Shown: in pieces, positions 33,536 to 42,623 of the stretch
How positions within the stretch are numbered: position 1 is the first letter of the stretch
How the letters are laid out: the number at the start of each line of letters is the position of its first letter
Assembly: GCA_964414585.1 (NCBI GenBank)
Contig: CAYPXR010000097.1
Coordinates: 1 to 64,000, forward strand
Length of the DNA stretch: 64,000 nucleotides
Direction of reading: 5' to 3'
Source of the DNA: DATEMU01 sp964414585
GTDB lineage: Bacteria > Planctomycetota > Phycisphaerae > UBA1845 > UTPLA1
The notes under the pieces: generated by a model
Seen by the model: only the letters and a program-made list of their open reading frames with translations
Database searches by the model: none
What the model was told of the DNA's origin: nothing
Program-made: the position numbers and the translations under genes

Positions 33536-36274
33536 ATGGATTCTCGAACGGGATGGTTCGACGACGAGGACGTATTGGTCCGCGAACTTCGGCGCGGCCG
33601 CCGCGCCTACGAAGCGCCCCGCGTCCCCGGTTATGAAGACCTGCACGAAGCCCGCCGCGGGGGGCAGGGCATTGTCTTTGTCGGCACGCAAGTCTCGACC
33701 CGCCGCCGCGTCGCCATCAAGCTCGTTCTTGAAGGCGCGCTCGCCACGCGCGAGGCCCGCCGCCGTTTCGAGCGAGAGATCGAACTGGTCGCCGCCCTGC
33801 GCCATCCGCACATCGTCCGCGTCTACGACAGCGGCGAAACGGCGGACGGGCGACTGTATTACGTCATGGAATACATTGAAGGGGTGGGGCTGGACGAGCT
33901 GATTCACGATAGGTCCGCTGTCGGCGGGAACACGACGTCGCCGCTTTCGATCGACGCCGCTTCGCTCTTTCCGTCGCAGCGGGAATTGCTTGCCATGTTC
34001 GCGAAGATTTGCGACGGCGTGCAGTACGCCCATCAACAAGGCGTGATCCACCGCGACCTGAAACCCAGCAACGTCCGTATTGACTCCCACGGCGAGCCGC
34101 ACGTCCTCGACTTCGGCCTGGCCAAGTCGGCCGGCGCGCTGGAGGAATCACGAGTCAGCCGAAGCGGAAATTTCATGGGCTCACTCCCCTGGGCCAGCCC
34201 CGAACAGGCCGACGGCTTGGCGGGACAGATCGATGTCCGCAGCGACGTTTACTCGCTGGGCGTGATGCTCTATCAACTCTTGACCGGCCAGTTTCCGTAT
34301 CGCGTCAATGGCGGTCTGCGCGAAGCGCTGCTGAGCATTCAAAACAGTCCGCCGCGCCCGCCGAGAGAGGTTCGCCGCGACCTCAGTGACGAGGTCTCGA
34401 CGATCGCCCTGAAATGCCTTTCCAAAGAACCGGAGCGTCGCTATCAAAGCGCTGGAGAATTATCGCGGGATATCCGCCGATATCTTGCCGGCGAACCGAT
34501 TGAGGCCAAGCGCGACAGCGCCTGGTATTCGGTCCGACGGACGCTTTATCTTTACAAAACGGCGGCACTCGTTTTTAGCGTCCTCTTTGCCGCTTCGTTG
34601 ATCTTCAGCGCCGCGATGGTCTGGTTACGGTCTCGCGCCCTCAAGGCGGAGCACCTCGCCGCGCGGCGGCTCAATGATCTGACCATTGCCCACCGTGCGG
34701 AAGTTGAAAGCCGCCAGGCCCTCCAGTCCCAGGTTGCCAAGAACAGGAAGGTGAGCGAGTTCCTCGACACGACCCTTCGAGCCGTCGATCCCTGGAAACA
34801 CCCCGGCCGGCACATCGGACCGCTCCGCGAACTGCTCGACAGCGCCGTGACCCGCCTCAATGGATCTTTTCCCGAGCAGCCCGACGTCGAAGCAGCGATC
34901 GCCGGGACGCTGGGCTGGGATTACCGCAAGCTCGGCCTTTACGATTCGGCGGAGCCGCTGCTTCGCCGATCCTACGAACTCTCACGCCGAGCCCTCGGCG
35001 AATCCGATCCGGCGACGATGACCGCCATGGATAATCTGGCGACGTTGATGATCGATCGCGGTCGTTACTCCGAGGCTGTGCAACTCCTTGAGCAACTGCG
35101 CTCCATTCAGGAACGCTCGCTCGAACCGGACCATCCGTCGATGTTGATCACGCTGAACGATCTGGCTCTTGCTCTCGACTGGCAGGGCCGCTCGGTCGAG
35201 GCCGAATCTCTCTATCGCAAGGCCCTCGACGCGCAGACGCGCCGGCTCGGTCCGACGAATCCCGATCGCCTCAACACGCTGAACAATCTCGCCGCGTGCC
35301 TGCCCGCGCTGGGCAAGTTGGACGAGGCCGAAAAACTCCAGAACGAGCTGGTCCGGGAGCGGACCATCGCCTTTGGAAAGAACCATCCCGAAACGCTGCA
35401 AGCGCGGATGAACCTCGCCGACTTGATCGGTCAGCGCGGTCGGCTGGCGGAGGCGGAGGCCCAATTTCGAGAATTGCTGAGCGAGATGGAGACCACCCTG
35501 ACGCCGGATCATCCCTTGACGAACTCGGTCCTGCACAATCTGGCCGGCGTTGTTTCCAGTCTCGGCCGCTTAAACGAGGGCCTGGCGCTGTCGCGCCGCG
35601 CGTACGACGCCCAGCTCGCCTTCGCTGGTCCAGACGATCTCACGACGCTCAATCGCAAGAACGAACTGGCCTGCTCGCTCATCGAGATGAGGCGATGGAA
35701 TGAGGCGATCCCGCTGGCGACCGGGCTGCGCGATCAATACAAACAAATTCTCGGAGAGTCGGATTGGCGCACGTTGAACGCGGCGGGAAATCTCGCCTTT
35801 GCCTTGAACAAACTCGGCCGGTCAGACGAGGCGGAGACCCTCTGGAAACAAGTGATTTCCAGCGCCGACCCGCAACACGCCGCCACAGCGTCGCCGATGG
35901 TCTCCGCGCGAGCCAACCTGGCGGTGCTTTACGCCGACCGCAAGCGCTGGCCGCAAGCGGAAAGCGAGTTTCTCGCGGCGATCGAACTGCAGGAACAACT
36001 GGGCGAGGGCGATCACTGGAGAACCGCCTACATGCGCGCCGGCCTCGGCCGCGTGCTGTTGGAAACCGGCCGAGTCGATGAATCTGAAAAACATCTTTCC
36101 CACGCTTACTCGCAACTGCAAAAGGCCCTCGGTGACGACCACGAAAAAACCCAGCAGGCCATCGGCGACCTCGTTCGGCTCTATGAAACAAAGGGCGACG
36201 CGGCGTCCGTCAATGAATTTCGCGCTAAATTGCGGCCCTCTCCACCATCGGTTCATGCCATCGTCGACAAATGA
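33536..36274 (+). CDS. Transmembrane Ser/Thr protein kinase with TPR sensor domain
   Basis: ATG 33536 gives 912 residues; an in-frame TTG at 33485 overlaps the sigma gene and lacks a ribosome site. The kinase domain (about 33-320) has a Gly loop 'RGGQGIVFVG', Lys62 in VAIK, HRDLKPSN (172-179, Asp174), DFG (192-194) and 'ASPEQ', so it should be active. One membrane helix lies at about 343-364. The C-terminal half is a string of tetratricopeptide repeats of the kinesin-light-chain type, with 'YSEAVQLLEQLRSIQERSLE' and 'DEAEKLQNELVRERTIAFGK'. The kinase faces the cytoplasm and the TPRs lie across the membrane. Substrate is unknown; the adjacent sigma factor is the obvious candidate. Confidence 0.93.
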   Translation: MDSRTGWFDDEDVLVRELRRGRRAYEAPRVPGYEDLHEARRGGQGIVFVGTQVSTRRRVAIKLVLEGALATREARRRFEREIELVAALRHPHIVRVYDSGETADGRLYYVMEYIEGVGLDELIHDRSAVGGNTTSPLSIDAASLFPSQRELLAMFAKICDGVQYAHQQGVIHRDLKPSNVRIDSHGEPHVLDFGLAKSAGALEESRVSRSGNFMGSLPWASPEQADGLAGQIDVRSDVYSLGVMLYQLLTGQFPYRVNGGLREALLSIQNSPPRPPREVRRDLSDEVSTIALKCLSKEPERRYQSAGELSRDIRRYLAGEPIEAKRDSAWYSVRRTLYLYKTAALVFSVLFAASLIFSAAMVWLRSRALKAEHLAARRLNDLTIAHRAEVESRQALQSQVAKNRKVSEFLDTTLRAVDPWKHPGRHIGPLRELLDSAVTRLNGSFPEQPDVEAAIAGTLGWDYRKLGLYDSAEPLLRRSYELSRRALGESDPATMTAMDNLATLMIDRGRYSEAVQLLEQLRSIQERSLEPDHPSMLITLNDLALALDWQGRSVEAESLYRKALDAQTRRLGPTNPDRLNTLNNLAACLPALGKLDEAEKLQNELVRERTIAFGKNHPETLQARMNLADLIGQRGRLAEAEAQFRELLSEMETTLTPDHPLTNSVLHNLAGVVSSLGRLNEGLALSRRAYDAQLAFAGPDDLTTLNRKNELACSLIEMRRWNEAIPLATGLRDQYKQILGESDWRTLNAAGNLAFALNKLGRSDEAETLWKQVISSADPQHAATASPMVSARANLAVLYADRKRWPQAESEFLAAIELQEQLGEGDHWRTAYMRAGLGRVLLETGRVDESEKHLSHAYSQLQKALGDDHEKTQQAIGDLVRLYETKGDAASVNEFRAKLRPSPPSVHAIVDK

Positions 36275-36522
36275 CTCGCCGGGGCGCCTGAGGCCGGTTC
36301 CGCCAGGCGAACCGCCGTGCCGTAAGGCCCCCACTTGGTTGCGGCCGGTCTGTGTCGGGCCTATTCTCAGGGGTTTCGGCCGTCTGGTCACCGTTTCGAG
36401 GCCCGCCTATCGGAATCCGAAATTTCGTGACAGGCCGGAGCCGCCCCGACCGTCTGTACCACGGGGTTTTACATTAAAAGCGGACGCGCAATGCATCACC
36501 TAAAACGTAAGGGAGATCACCC

Positions 36523-37515
36523 GTGACGCAACTCGACGTGAAACGTATCGGTCCCGCCATCAAGGCCGCCAGCGAGCCCTTTGCCCGTCTCCGCGACGAG
36601 ATCGGCCGCGTCATTGTCGGCCAGGAGCAGATGCTGCATCACATGCTCATCGGCATCCTGTCCAACGGGCACATCCTTCTCGAAGGCGTGCCGGGACTGG
36701 CCAAGACAATGACGGTCTCCTGCCTGGCTCGTTCGATCAACACCGGGTTTTCTCGAATTCAGTTCACGCCGGACCTTTTGCCCGCCGACGTGATCGGCAC
36801 GTTGATCTACCAGCCGCAGTCGGGCAACTTCACCGTGAAGAAGGGTCCGATCTTCTCCAACATCATCCTCGCCGATGAAATCAACCGCGCCCCGGCGAAA
36901 GTGCAGAGCGCCCTGCTCGAAGCCATGCAGGAACGCCACGTCACCATCGGCGATACGACGCACCCGCTGCCGCAGCCCTTCCTCGTCATGGCGACGCAGA
37001 ACCCCATCGAACAGGAAGGCACCTACCCGCTCCCCGAGGCACAGGTCGACCGCTTCATGCTCAAGGTGACGGTTTCCTATCCTTCGCCGGCCGAGGAGCG
37101 GCAGATTCTCGATCGAATGGCGTATACGAACCCCGAGCAAAACTTACAACCGGTGATGTCCCCCGAGGACATCATTCGCGCGCGTCAGGCCGTGGACGAG
37201 ATCTACATCGACGACAAAATCAAGGACTACATTGTGAGCCTCGTCGTCGCCACGCGCGATCCCGCGGCCTTCAAGCTCGACATGAAGGGCCTGATCCAAT
37301 ACGGCGCGTCGCCGCGCGCGACGATCATGCTGACGCTCGGCGCGAAAGCCGGCGCCTTCCTCGCCGGCCGCGGCTTCGTCACGCCGCAGGACGTCAAGGA
37401 CATCGCCCCCGCCATCCTCCGCCACCGCGTCATCATCAGCTACGAAGCCGAAGCCGAAGAACAGACCAGCGAGGACATCGTCAAGACGATCCTCGACCAC
37501 GTACCCGTACCGTGA
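36523..37515 (+). CDS. moxR: MoxR-type AAA+ ATPase
   Basis: A 330-residue ATPase of the MoxR family, first gene of a seven-gene operon. GTG 36523 follows GGGAGA by 7 nt. Walker A is GVPGLAKT (55-62), Walker B ILADEINR (Asp118-Glu119), and sensor-1 'VMATQNPIEQEGTYPLPEAQ' is followed by 'DRFMLKV'. The lid domain ends with the family's 'GASPRATIMLTLGAKA'. MoxR proteins act as chaperones with VWA-domain partners, and DUF58 and VWA proteins follow directly. The stop overlaps the next gene. Confidence 0.94.
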   Translation: MTQLDVKRIGPAIKAASEPFARLRDEIGRVIVGQEQMLHHMLIGILSNGHILLEGVPGLAKTMTVSCLARSINTGFSRIQFTPDLLPADVIGTLIYQPQSGNFTVKKGPIFSNIILADEINRAPAKVQSALLEAMQERHVTIGDTTHPLPQPFLVMATQNPIEQEGTYPLPEAQVDRFMLKVTVSYPSPAEERQILDRMAYTNPEQNLQPVMSPEDIIRARQAVDEIYIDDKIKDYIVSLVVATRDPAAFKLDMKGLIQYGASPRATIMLTLGAKAGAFLAGRGFVTPQDVKDIAPAILRHRVIISYEAEAEEQTSEDIVKTILDHVPVP

Positions 37516-38393
37516 CTATGGATCCTAAAGAACTACTCAAAAAAGTCCGGCGTATTCATATCCGTACAAGTCATGTTGCGAATGACTTGTTTGCGGGTCA
37601 TTACCATTCCGCCTTTAAGGGCCACGGCATGGAGTTCGACGAGGTGCGCGAATATCAGCCGGGCGACGAGATTCGGCGCATCGACTGGAACGTCACGGCC
37701 CGGCAGGGAAAGCCCTTCGTCAAGCGATTTCGTGAAGAGCGCGAATTGACGGTCATGCTTGTTGTCGACGTTTCCGGCTCGCAGGATTTCGGCAGCGCCG
37801 GCCAGCTCAAGCGCGAACTAGCCGCCGAGGTCGGCGCGACGCTCGCCTTCAGCGCCATCAAGAATAACGACAAAGTCGGCCTCATTGCCTTCTCCGATCG
37901 CATCGAGCGCTACGTCAAGCCCGACAAGGGCCTGCGCCATGTCCTCCGCGTGATCCGTGAGCTGCTTTCGATTCAGGCGTCCGGCAAAGGCACCGACGTC
38001 GCCGGCGCGCTCGACTATCTCAATCGCGTCAGCACCCGCCGCGCCGTCGTTTTTCTTATCAGCGATTTCCAGGCCCCGGACTACGACCGCCAGCTTCGCG
38101 TCGCCAAGCGCCGCCACGATCTGATTCCCATCTCCATCTCCGATCCACGCGAGTCCGAGCTGCCCAACGTCCGCTTCATCGATCTCGTAGACAGCGAGAC
38201 CGGCGAGCGCCTCACCGTGGATACGTCCAGTGCTGCCTTCCGCCGCGAATACGAACGACTCGTCGCCGGAACCGCCGAGGCCCGCAGAAAATCGTTCCGC
38301 CGCTACAAAGCCGACTCCATCGATCTCGTCACCGGTCAATCCGTCGTCGATCCGCTCACCCGCTTTTTCCGCGCCCGGGAGGCACGCCTGTGA
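37512..38393 (+). CDS. DUF58 protein (VWA-like MoxR partner)
   Basis: A 293-residue cytoplasmic protein. The N terminus has 'GHGMEFDEVREYQPGDEIRR' followed by IDWNVTARQGKPFVKRF, the DUF58 signature. A von Willebrand A-like fold follows, with the MIDAS motif DVSGS in 'MLVVDVSGSQDFG'. GTG 37512 overlaps the moxR stop by four bases (GTGA); ATG 37518, two codons on, is an alternative. DUF58 proteins accompany MoxR ATPases in nearly all such operons. Confidence 0.93.
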   Translation: MTMDPKELLKKVRRIHIRTSHVANDLFAGHYHSAFKGHGMEFDEVREYQPGDEIRRIDWNVTARQGKPFVKRFREERELTVMLVVDVSGSQDFGSAGQLKRELAAEVGATLAFSAIKNNDKVGLIAFSDRIERYVKPDKGLRHVLRVIRELLSIQASGKGTDVAGALDYLNRVSTRRAVVFLISDFQAPDYDRQLRVAKRRHDLIPISISDPRESELPNVRFIDLVDSETGERLTVDTSSAAFRREYERLVAGTAEARRKSFRRYKADSIDLVTGQSVVDPLTRFFRAREARL

Positions 38394-39496
38394 CGGGACG
38401 AAAATCTATTCCTCCGTGCCTCCGCGCCGCTGCGGTGCTTTTTCTTCTGGCGTGCCCGGTGTTCGCCAAGCCGCAGGGTACCGCGACGACCCAGCCGGTC
38501 ACTCGCACCGTCGGCACCCGTCCCGTCAAAGTCACGGTCACCCTCGACCGCGACGACGTCACGATTCCCGCAGCGCTTACGCTCAAATACACCATCGACT
38601 ACGAACGCGGTGTCGTGGTCGAGATTCCCAAACTCGATAAGACCCTCGGCGGCTTTCTGGCCAGGGAGGTTTCCCGCCCGCCCCCGACCGGCGACGACTT
38701 TCACATGCACCAGGACTGGACCCTCTCGCTCGAGCCGGTTCTTCCCGGCGACGTTCAGATTCCCTCGCTCGACTTCGCCTATTCCGACACACGCGATCGC
38801 GCCGACGGCTCCAAAGCCGACCTCCACGACAAAGTCACGACTCCGCCCCTGCCAGTCAGCGTCCATCAAGTTCTCGCCGACATCAAAGGCCCCGAATCGC
38901 TCTGGGCTCCGTCAAACTTCCGCATCCTCGTCTACATCCTGATTGCGGTCGGCACGCTCGCCCTCGCCGGTCTGGTGCTCCGCTGGCTGCGCCGCCGTGC
39001 CGCCACGCCACGAATGGCACGCAAGGCGCCGCCGGTTCCGCCGCACGTCTGGGCCCTCGCCGAGTTGGACATCCTCATGTCCGAAGGGCTCCTCGAACGC
39101 GGCAAGGTGCAGGAATTCTACTACCGCATCAACGCCATTGTCCGCCGTTATATTGAAATGCGCTTCAACATGATGGCCGGCGAACAGACCACCGAAGAAT
39201 TCATCCGCGATCTGGCCCGCTCGCCACGATTGGTTGAGGAACACAAAAACGTCCTCCGTCGTTTCGTCAGTGCGTGCGACCCGGTCAAATATGCCCGTCA
39301 CCAGCCCGACAAATCCGAAATCGACTGGGTGCAAACGACGGCCCGCGAGTTCATCATTCAAACGGCCCACATGGATCCTCAGACGCAGCTCGCCGCGACG
39401 CCCCACGGCGGCAATGGTCATCCCCACGTAACGGTCGGCGCCCCTTCCGGCCGTGGTCCGCTGGAAATCTCCCAAATGGAGGAGCGACGCCGATGA
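38390..39496 (+). CDS. Membrane protein with BatD-like N domain and DUF4381-like C domain
   Basis: GTG 38390 overlaps the previous stop (GTGA). The 368-residue product has a signal peptide (about 1-25). A periplasmic beta domain includes 'VKVTVTLDRDDVTIPAALTL' and 'LEPVLPGDVQIPSLDFAYSD'. One membrane helix follows (about 183-203, 'NFRILVYILIAVGTLALAGL'), then a cytoplasmic helical domain with 'GLLERGKVQEFYYRINAIVR' and 'RYIEMRF', as in DUF4381-type proteins of Bat operons. It probably links the Bat VWA proteins to the periplasm. Confidence 0.75.
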   Translation: MTGRKSIPPCLRAAAVLFLLACPVFAKPQGTATTQPVTRTVGTRPVKVTVTLDRDDVTIPAALTLKYTIDYERGVVVEIPKLDKTLGGFLAREVSRPPPTGDDFHMHQDWTLSLEPVLPGDVQIPSLDFAYSDTRDRADGSKADLHDKVTTPPLPVSVHQVLADIKGPESLWAPSNFRILVYILIAVGTLALAGLVLRWLRRRAATPRMARKAPPVPPHVWALAELDILMSEGLLERGKVQEFYYRINAIVRRYIEMRFNMMAGEQTTEEFIRDLARSPRLVEEHKNVLRRFVSACDPVKYARHQPDKSEIDWVQTTAREFIIQTAHMDPQTQLAATPHGGNGHPHVTVGAPSGRGPLEISQMEERRR

Positions 39497-40581
39497 TCCT
39501 TCTCCGTCATCCATGGCTTCTCGCGCTGTTGGCGATGATTCCTCTTATCTGGTGGAACTATCTCAATCCCCGCCGCCGACCCGCCATCCGTTTTGCCGGC
39601 TTGTCGCGCCTCAAGTCCGGCCAATCCTCCTGGAACCAGCGTTTGCGCTTGGTGCTCCCGCTGACCCGCAGCCTCGCCGTCGCCCTGATCGTCCTCGCCA
39701 TCGCCCGTCCCCAAAAAGCCGATGAGCAGACCCGCGTCCAGACCGAAGGCGTCGCACTCCAGCTCGTCGTCGATCGCTCCGGCAGCATGGGCCAGGAGGA
39801 TTTCGTCGATGTTCACGGTCGTCGCCAATCCCGTCTCGACGCTGTCAAGCAGGTCGTCACGGGTTTCGTCGAGGGCGATGGGGGCCGTCTCAAGGGCCGC
39901 CCCGATGACCTCATCGGCTTGATCTCTTTCGCACACTACGCGGACACCGAATCTCCGTTGACGCACGATCATCAACACCTCATCCGCGCCCTCGACAACA
40001 TCGAGCTGCCCACCACCCGCGATGAGGACGGTACCGCCATCGGCGACGCCCTGCTGCTGGCCACCGAACGCGTCCGCAACATCTCCCGCCGCTTTCAGGG
40101 CAACGACGCCTTCCAGATCAAGAGCCGCGCCATCGTCCTGCTCACCGACGGCGAACAAAACCGCGGCAAGTACGAACCCCTCCAGGCCGCCGAAGCCGCC
40201 GCCGCCCTCGGTATCAAAATCTACACCATCGGCGCCGCACCCGATTTCCAGGAACAACAGACGGGCGGACTCTTCCTCCAGCCGCGCACCGTCCGCGTCC
40301 CCGTTGAGATCAACGAGGAACTCCTCGAGAACGTCGCCCAAAAAACCGGCGGCGCCTATTTTCGTGCCCGCGACATTAATTCGCTGACCGAAATTTATGC
40401 CGAGATTGACCGGCTCGAACGCTCGGCCATCGATGAAGAGCGCTACTATCTCTACGAAGAACTGGCCTATAACTGGGCCGATCTCGGCGGGCTCAAGCTT
40501 CCGCCGCCGCTTCTGGTCGCCCTTGTACTCCTGGCCGTCGAAATCATCCTGGCGAATACCCGCCTGCGGAGGATTCCATGA
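39493..40581 (+). CDS. batA: BatA-type VWA-domain membrane protein
   Basis: ATG 39493 overlaps the upstream stop (ATGA); the open frame extends further upstream but in coding sequence of the neighbour. The protein has 362 residues, two N-terminal membrane helices (about 5-20 and 56-76), and a VWA domain with MIDAS 'VVDRSGSMG' and 'LLTDGEQNRG'. A C-terminal membrane helix lies in 'PPLLVALVLLAVEIILAN'. Bat proteins are associated with aerotolerance or envelope stress in Bacteroides and Leptospira; the role here is unknown. Confidence 0.9.
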   Translation: MILLRHPWLLALLAMIPLIWWNYLNPRRRPAIRFAGLSRLKSGQSSWNQRLRLVLPLTRSLAVALIVLAIARPQKADEQTRVQTEGVALQLVVDRSGSMGQEDFVDVHGRRQSRLDAVKQVVTGFVEGDGGRLKGRPDDLIGLISFAHYADTESPLTHDHQHLIRALDNIELPTTRDEDGTAIGDALLLATERVRNISRRFQGNDAFQIKSRAIVLLTDGEQNRGKYEPLQAAEAAAALGIKIYTIGAAPDFQEQQTGGLFLQPRTVRVPVEINEELLENVAQKTGGAYFRARDINSLTEIYAEIDRLERSAIDEERYYLYEELAYNWADLGGLKLPPPLLVALVLLAVEIILANTRLRRIP

Positions 40582-42620
40582 GCGAATTCGCCATCGATCA
40601 CGTCCACCAGCTCAAGTGGCTCCTACTCGTCCTCCTCTGCGCTGCGGCATTTGTCTACGGCTTCGCCCGCAAGAAGCGCGCGATGGGCGCCTTCGCCTCC
40701 GTCAACCTCCTGGCGATCCTCGCCCCCGACGTCAGCCGACCCCGCCAATACTTGAAGGCCGGGCTGCTTGTCGCGGCCATGTGCTCGATCGTTTTCGCCC
40801 TCGTGGGTCCGCGCTTCGGAACCTACTGGGAAGACGTTCAGCAGCGCCAGCTCGACATCGTCGTCTGCCTCGATGTCTCCAAGAGCATGTTGGCCGAGGA
40901 CGCCGGCATGTCCCGCCTTGACCGCGCCAAGGACGACATTAAGCGATTGCTCGAGCGCCTCCATGGCGGCCTCATCGGCATCATCTGCTTTGCCGGCCGC
41001 GCCGAACTCGTCTGCCCGCTGACCGACGATTACGAATATGTTCGACTCGCCATTGACGATATCGGCATCCAGAGCGCTCCTCTGGGTGGGACCAACATCG
41101 GTGAAGCCCTCGAATCCGCCATCAAGGCGCTGGGGGATCAAAGGCTCCACCACCGCGCGATCATCGTCATGTCCGACGGTGAAGACCACGGCAAGACCGC
41201 CGTCCTGCAGGCGCAGAAAGCCAAGGCGCAAAACATCGAGGTCTTCGCCATCGGCATCGGCGACGAAAATCGCGGCGGCCTCATTCCCGTCCAGGAAGAA
41301 GGCCGGCGATCCTTTCTGATGCACGACGGCGAGCAGGTCTGGTCCAGGTTGGACCCGACCACGCTCAAGGAAATCGCCGCGGCCGGGGGCGGCGAATATC
41401 AGCCGAGCCGGCAGGTCAACTCCCACCAGCGCACGCTTGAATGGATTTACTCCGAGCGCCTCGCCCCAAAGGAAGAGCGCTCCATGAAGGAAAAACGCGT
41501 GCCCAGAAAATATGCCCGCTTCGCCTGGCCCGCCGCGCTCGCCCTTTTCCTCCTGATGATCGAATCGCTGATGAGCGAGCGTCGAACCGAACAGCGCCGC
41601 CCACGGAAAGAAGCGCCGAAAGACGCGTCGATGCCGACGGCTCGCTCCATCGTGAGCACGGTTCTCATCCTGCTCTTCCTCTCCGCTACCGCCTTTGCCC
41701 AGTCGATCCCCCCCGCGCCCGACGATCTACGCGCCGCCGCCCGGGCCGTTAAGGAAGGGAACAAGCTCCTCATGGACGGCGGTTACTCCGAAGCGCTTGA
41801 AAAATATGACGAAGCGCACGGAAAAGCGCCTGATGCCCCCGAAGTCGCCTACGACCGCGGACTCGCCCATTATCGACTCCAGCAATTTGACAAGGCTGCG
41901 ACCGCCTTCCAGGACGCCATCAAGCCCGGTCATCCCGAACTCGAGGCCAAGGCCAAATACAACCTCGGCCGCTGTGCCCACGCCGAGGCGCTGGCCCGAA
42001 AGTTCGACGATCCCCAGCATCCCGATGAACTCTCCAATGCCGTCAACGATCTCGGCAAGGCGGTCGCCTTCTACAACGACGCCCTCCAACTGGCCCCCAA
42101 AGACGTCGACGCCCAGACCAACAAAGCCGCCGCCGAACGACTCAAGGCCTTCCTCGAACAGATGCTCCAGCAACAAAAGAAGGAACAGAACAAGGATCAG
42201 AAGAACCCCAGTTCACAGCCCACTTCCCAACCCGACCAACCACAGCAGACCTCCCAGCCCAGTTCCCAGCCTTCTTCGCAGCCCCAGGAACAAAAAGAGG
42301 GCGATCAGAAAAATGGCGATCAGGATCAGGAAAAAAAAGAGGGCCAGCAGGATCAAAAAGATCAGCCCAAGCCGGGCGACAAGAAGGAGGATCAAAAGCA
42401 AAACGGCCAGGCGAATGAAAAGCCCCGCGAAGGCGGCGAGGAACAGGAATCCGGGCAGGACCAGCAAAGCGCAGGCGATGAAAAGGAACACAAGTTGACC
42501 CCCGAGCAGGCCGAGCCGATGCTCCAGGAAGCCCGCGACGCCGAGCGTCAGCGCCGCGAAGCCAAGCGGATGCGCCTCCTGCGAATCCGCGGTCGGACCC
42601 CCGTGGACAAGGACTGGTAG
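40578..42620 (+). CDS. batB: BatB-BatC fusion: VWA domain plus TPR domain with low-complexity linker
   Basis: A 680-residue protein that overlaps batA by ATGA. The BatB half has two N-terminal membrane helices, a VWA domain with MIDAS 'VCLDVSKSML' and 'IVMSDGEDHG', and a helix near 327-345. Residues 352-376 (MPTARSIVSTVLILLFLSAT, then AFAQ) look exactly like a signal peptide with a cleavage site. A TPR domain typical of BatC follows ('ALEKYDEAHGKAPDAPEVAY'). Residues about 530-650 are a Gln/Lys/Ser/Pro/Glu low-complexity linker. The C terminus is basic. No stop separates the halves, so either this is a true fusion or translation also starts at the internal ATG 41631. Confidence 0.88.
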   Translation: MSEFAIDHVHQLKWLLLVLLCAAAFVYGFARKKRAMGAFASVNLLAILAPDVSRPRQYLKAGLLVAAMCSIVFALVGPRFGTYWEDVQQRQLDIVVCLDVSKSMLAEDAGMSRLDRAKDDIKRLLERLHGGLIGIICFAGRAELVCPLTDDYEYVRLAIDDIGIQSAPLGGTNIGEALESAIKALGDQRLHHRAIIVMSDGEDHGKTAVLQAQKAKAQNIEVFAIGIGDENRGGLIPVQEEGRRSFLMHDGEQVWSRLDPTTLKEIAAAGGGEYQPSRQVNSHQRTLEWIYSERLAPKEERSMKEKRVPRKYARFAWPAALALFLLMIESLMSERRTEQRRPRKEAPKDASMPTARSIVSTVLILLFLSATAFAQSIPPAPDDLRAAARAVKEGNKLLMDGGYSEALEKYDEAHGKAPDAPEVAYDRGLAHYRLQQFDKAATAFQDAIKPGHPELEAKAKYNLGRCAHAEALARKFDDPQHPDELSNAVNDLGKAVAFYNDALQLAPKDVDAQTNKAAAERLKAFLEQMLQQQKKEQNKDQKNPSSQPTSQPDQPQQTSQPSSQPSSQPQEQKEGDQKNGDQDQEKKEGQQDQKDQPKPGDKKEDQKQNGQANEKPREGGEEQESGQDQQSAGDEKEHKLTPEQAEPMLQEARDAERQRREAKRMRLLRIRGRTPVDKDW

Positions 42621-42623
42621 AAA

